Shown: in pieces, positions 14,661 to 16,412 of the stretch | Position numbering within the stretch: position 1 is the stretch's first letter | Layout of the letters: every line of letters starts with the position of its first letter | DNA from: Burkholderiales bacterium | Lineage (GTDB): Bacteria; Pseudomonadota; Gammaproteobacteria; Burkholderiales; Casimicrobiaceae | NCBI GenBank assembly: GCA_025354075.1 | Contig: JANXNO010000073.1 | Span: 1-16,412 of the forward strand | DNA length: 16,412 nucleotides | Direction: 5' to 3' | Notes under the pieces: model-generated | What the model was told of the DNA's origin: nothing | The model's database searches: none | The model's input: the letters and a program-made list of their open reading frames with translations, nothing else | Made by a program: the position numbers and the translations under genes

Positions 14661-14731
14661 TGTAGGAGCGGCTCTGCCGCGACCTGTACCCGCCTCAATG
14701 TCAACCCGGTTGCGGCAAATCCGCTCCTACA
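14661..14731. repeat. REP-like inverted repeat pair between hydrolase and msrA
   Basis: The unit at 14661-14684 (starting tgtaggagcgg, ending tgccgcgacc) and its reverse-complement partner at 14708-14731 differ at three of 24 positions and are separated by 23 nt. The pair starts nine bases after the hydrolase stop and can fold into a long hairpin. It is the better preserved of the two pairs in this window and could protect or end the hydrolase transcript. Confidence 0.8.
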
Positions 14732-14807
14732 GATTGACCGGATCGCGCAAGGATTTATCCGCTTCGTCCGACTAAGATTTACTCTTCACATTTCAGGCAG
14801 TTGTCCC

Positions 14808-15452
14808 ATGAAATCTCCGTTCTCAATCACCGACACCCTTCGCGTGTTCGCAGCCAGCGCCGGCGTGTTTGCGCTCAGCACCGCGCTGCAAGCACAGGTA
14901 CCCGCAGTGCCAGCGCCTGCCACTGCCAGAGCGATATTCGCAGGCGGCTGTTTCTGGTGCGTCGAATCTGACTTCGACAAAATTGATGGCGTCGTCTCGA
15001 CCACGTCGGGCTATATCGGCGGCACCGTCGCCAACCCGACGTACGAGCAGGTATCAGCAAAAGCCACAGGCCACGCCGAGGCGGTAGAAATCGTCTACGA
15101 CCCGCGCAAAGTTACCTATGAGCGTCTGGTTGAATATTTCTGGCATACCATCGACCCAACGGTGAAAGACCAGCAGTTTTGTGATCACGGCACGCCGTAT
15201 CGCACCGCCATCTTCGCGCAGAACGCAGAGCAGCTAAAGCTCGCGCAAGCCTCACGCGCGGCGCTTGAAAAGTCAAAGCCGTTCAAGGAGCCCATCGTGA
15301 CCGAGATCGTGCTGGCGACGACCTTCTATCCCGCCGAGGGATACCATCAGGACTATTACTTGAAGAACCCGGTGCGCTACAAGTATTACCGCAACAGCTG
15401 TGGTCGTGACTCGCGGCTGAAGCAGCTGTGGGGCGATGCGGCCGGCAAGTAA
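14808..15452 (+). CDS. msrA: Peptide-methionine (S)-S-oxide reductase MsrA, exported form
   Basis: This 214-aa MsrA reduces methionine-S-sulfoxide in proteins. The catalytic motif is GGCFWC with nucleophile Cys48. Other family motifs are SGYIGG, PTYEQV, TGHAEAVEI, YDPRKVTYERLVEYFWHTIDPT, QFCDHGTPYRTAIF and YHQDYYLKNP. Cys198 near the C-terminus is a likely resolving cysteine. The first 30 residues resemble a signal peptide (hydrophobic core about 12-27, LQAQ cleavage region), and MsrA motifs begin right after. Cytoplasmic MsrA lacks this leader, so this copy probably acts in the periplasm, and its electron donor would differ from thioredoxin. The ATG at 14808 is the only start giving the leader; the Shine-Dalgarno is weak. 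It converges on the next gene with a 10-nt gap. Confidence 0.94.
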   Translation: MKSPFSITDTLRVFAASAGVFALSTALQAQVPAVPAPATARAIFAGGCFWCVESDFDKIDGVVSTTSGYIGGTVANPTYEQVSAKATGHAEAVEIVYDPRKVTYERLVEYFWHTIDPTVKDQQFCDHGTPYRTAIFAQNAEQLKLAQASRAALEKSKPFKEPIVTEIVLATTFYPAEGYHQDYYLKNPVRYKYYRNSCGRDSRLKQLWGDAAGK

Positions 15453-15462
15453 TTCGTTGCGT

Positions 15463-16412
15463 CTATCCCCGCAACAAATGCTCGCCCAGGGCCCGATACG
15501 CGGGCAGTGAATTCGGATCAATAAACGTATTCGCCGCCAGCGGATGCGAGCCGTAGCGCGCGATCACCATCTCGGCTTTCGGGTCCACCCAGATCAATTG
15601 CCCATGAATGCCGCGCGCGGTAAAGCATTGATGCGCATCATGCGTGACCCACCACATGTTGCGATACGACCAGCCGTGCAGCGTCACATAACCCGCCGTT
15701 GAAAAGTGCGCGCGGTCTGCGCCGTTGCGAATGTCGGCGACGACCGTTGCCGGCACAATTTGTTGACCATTGAAACTGCCATCACAACGCATCGCCTCAC
15801 CAAAGCGCGCAAGGTCGCGCAGTGACGTGTTGAGTCCGCCGCCGCCCGCCTCGGTGCCGACGCTGTCCACCTGATACAGCGCGTCGTATTCGCAGCCAAG
15901 CTTTGACCAGATTTCGGTGGACGTGAGTTCCGCCAAGCGCACCCCGGCAACCCGCTTGACGATCCATGCGAGCACCTCACTATTCACGGTTTTATAGGTG
16001 AAACCGATGCCGTGTTCGCCTTCTTTTCTGAGCGTAACCAGATAGTCATAAAACGACGACGGTCCGGCGTAACCTGCCGGTCGCGCACGCATGCCGCCGG
16101 CACGTGCGTAGTTCCAGATATCGGCTTCGGGATCGGCATAGGTTTCGGAGTAGCGCACGCCAATGGTCATGTCCATGACCTGCCGCACCGTTGCATCGCC
16201 ATACGCTGTGTCGCGTAATTCGGGAATGTAGTGCGCCACATAGGCGTTTTCATCGAGCGACCCGGCGAAAACCTGCATCGCAGCGTGTGTACCGACGAAG
16301 GATTTTGTGACTGAGAACGCGCTATGCACGAGGTCCGCCTGCAACGCGCCGAAATACTTTTCGTAGACGATCTGACCGCGATGCAGCACGACCACACCAT
16401 CGGTGTAATTTG
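15463..16412 (-). CDS. Serine hydrolase, class C beta-lactamase/6-aminohexanoate-dimer hydrolase type (5' end missing)
   Basis: The frame is open to the right edge, so the N-terminus is outside the window; the GTG at 16395 is not the real start, because the frame continues upstream with NYTDGVV. About 316 residues are seen. The pattern YTDGVVVLHRGQIVYEKYFG is typical of NylB-like serine hydrolases. The nucleophile motif is SVTK in HSAFSVTKSFVGT. A Tyr-containing YKTVNSEVLAWIV, then QVDSVGTEAGGGGLNTSLRDLARFGEAM and ARYGSHP near the C-terminus, complete the fold. Such enzymes hydrolyse amides, esters or peptide-like oligomers; the substrate here is unknown. It ends 10 nt from the msrA stop, with no room for a terminator between them. 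It is a different subfamily from the hydrolase at the left edge. Confidence 0.88.
   Translation of the reverse strand, partial: NYTDGVVVLHRGQIVYEKYFGALQADLVHSAFSVTKSFVGTHAAMQVFAGSLDENAYVAHYIPELRDTAYGDATVRQVMDMTIGVRYSETYADPEADIWNYARAGGMRARPAGYAGPSSFYDYLVTLRKEGEHGIGFTYKTVNSEVLAWIVKRVAGVRLAELTSTEIWSKLGCEYDALYQVDSVGTEAGGGGLNTSLRDLARFGEAMRCDGSFNGQQIVPATVVADIRNGADRAHFSTAGYVTLHGWSYRNMWWVTHDAHQCFTARGIHGQLIWVDPKAEMVIARYGSHPLAANTFIDPNSLPAYRALGEHLLRG

Overview
The window looks like a chromosomal stretch from a betaproteobacterium, most likely Burkholderiales. The GC content is moderately high. A Bug/TctC-type periplasmic binding protein is present, a family greatly expanded in that order. The other proteins fit too: OmpR-type two-component pair, bactofilin, GntR-FCD regulator and secreted class C beta-lactamase-fold hydrolases. 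No rRNA, tRNA, CRISPR array, insertion sequence or phage gene was seen.

Layout, left to right. (1) The 3'-truncated gene of an exported serine hydrolase (minus strand), with a perfect palindrome touching its start codon. (2) A mostly non-coding, partly AT-rich gap (1178-1753) holding inverted repeats and a possible 41-aa small ORF. (3) A bactofilin gene and a tightly linked unknown 104-aa ORF (plus strand). (4) A response regulator and membrane histidine kinase (minus strand, ATGA overlap). (5) Divergent from these, an SPFH/prohibitin-like membrane protein and an SH3-like protein of unknown function (plus strand, TAATG overlap). (6) A minus-strand malonate cluster in transcription order: GntR regulator, malonyl-CoA decarboxylase (overlapping by 11 nt), Bug receptor, malonyl-CoA synthetase. 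(7) An alpha/beta hydrolase and an exported MsrA (plus strand). (8) A second class C beta-lactamase-fold hydrolase, running off the right edge.

The best-defined pathway is malonate use: uptake (Bug receptor; no TctA/TctB membrane partners are in the window), activation to malonyl-CoA (MatB) and decarboxylation to acetyl-CoA (MatA/MCD), under a GntR repressor. Upstream of the regulator is a readable sigma70 promoter with a 12-bp palindrome centred near the predicted +1, a good operator candidate. The least understood part is the divergent pair of two-gene units: a two-component system with a large cysteine-containing sensor domain, facing an SPFH/SH3 pair.

Intergenic spaces hold several palindromic repeat families. 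A GTAGGGTGGGCAC type lies in the untranslated regions just before the response regulator and matB. A REP-like TGTAGGAGCGG type occurs as two head-to-head pairs. GC-rich hairpins sit between convergent genes.
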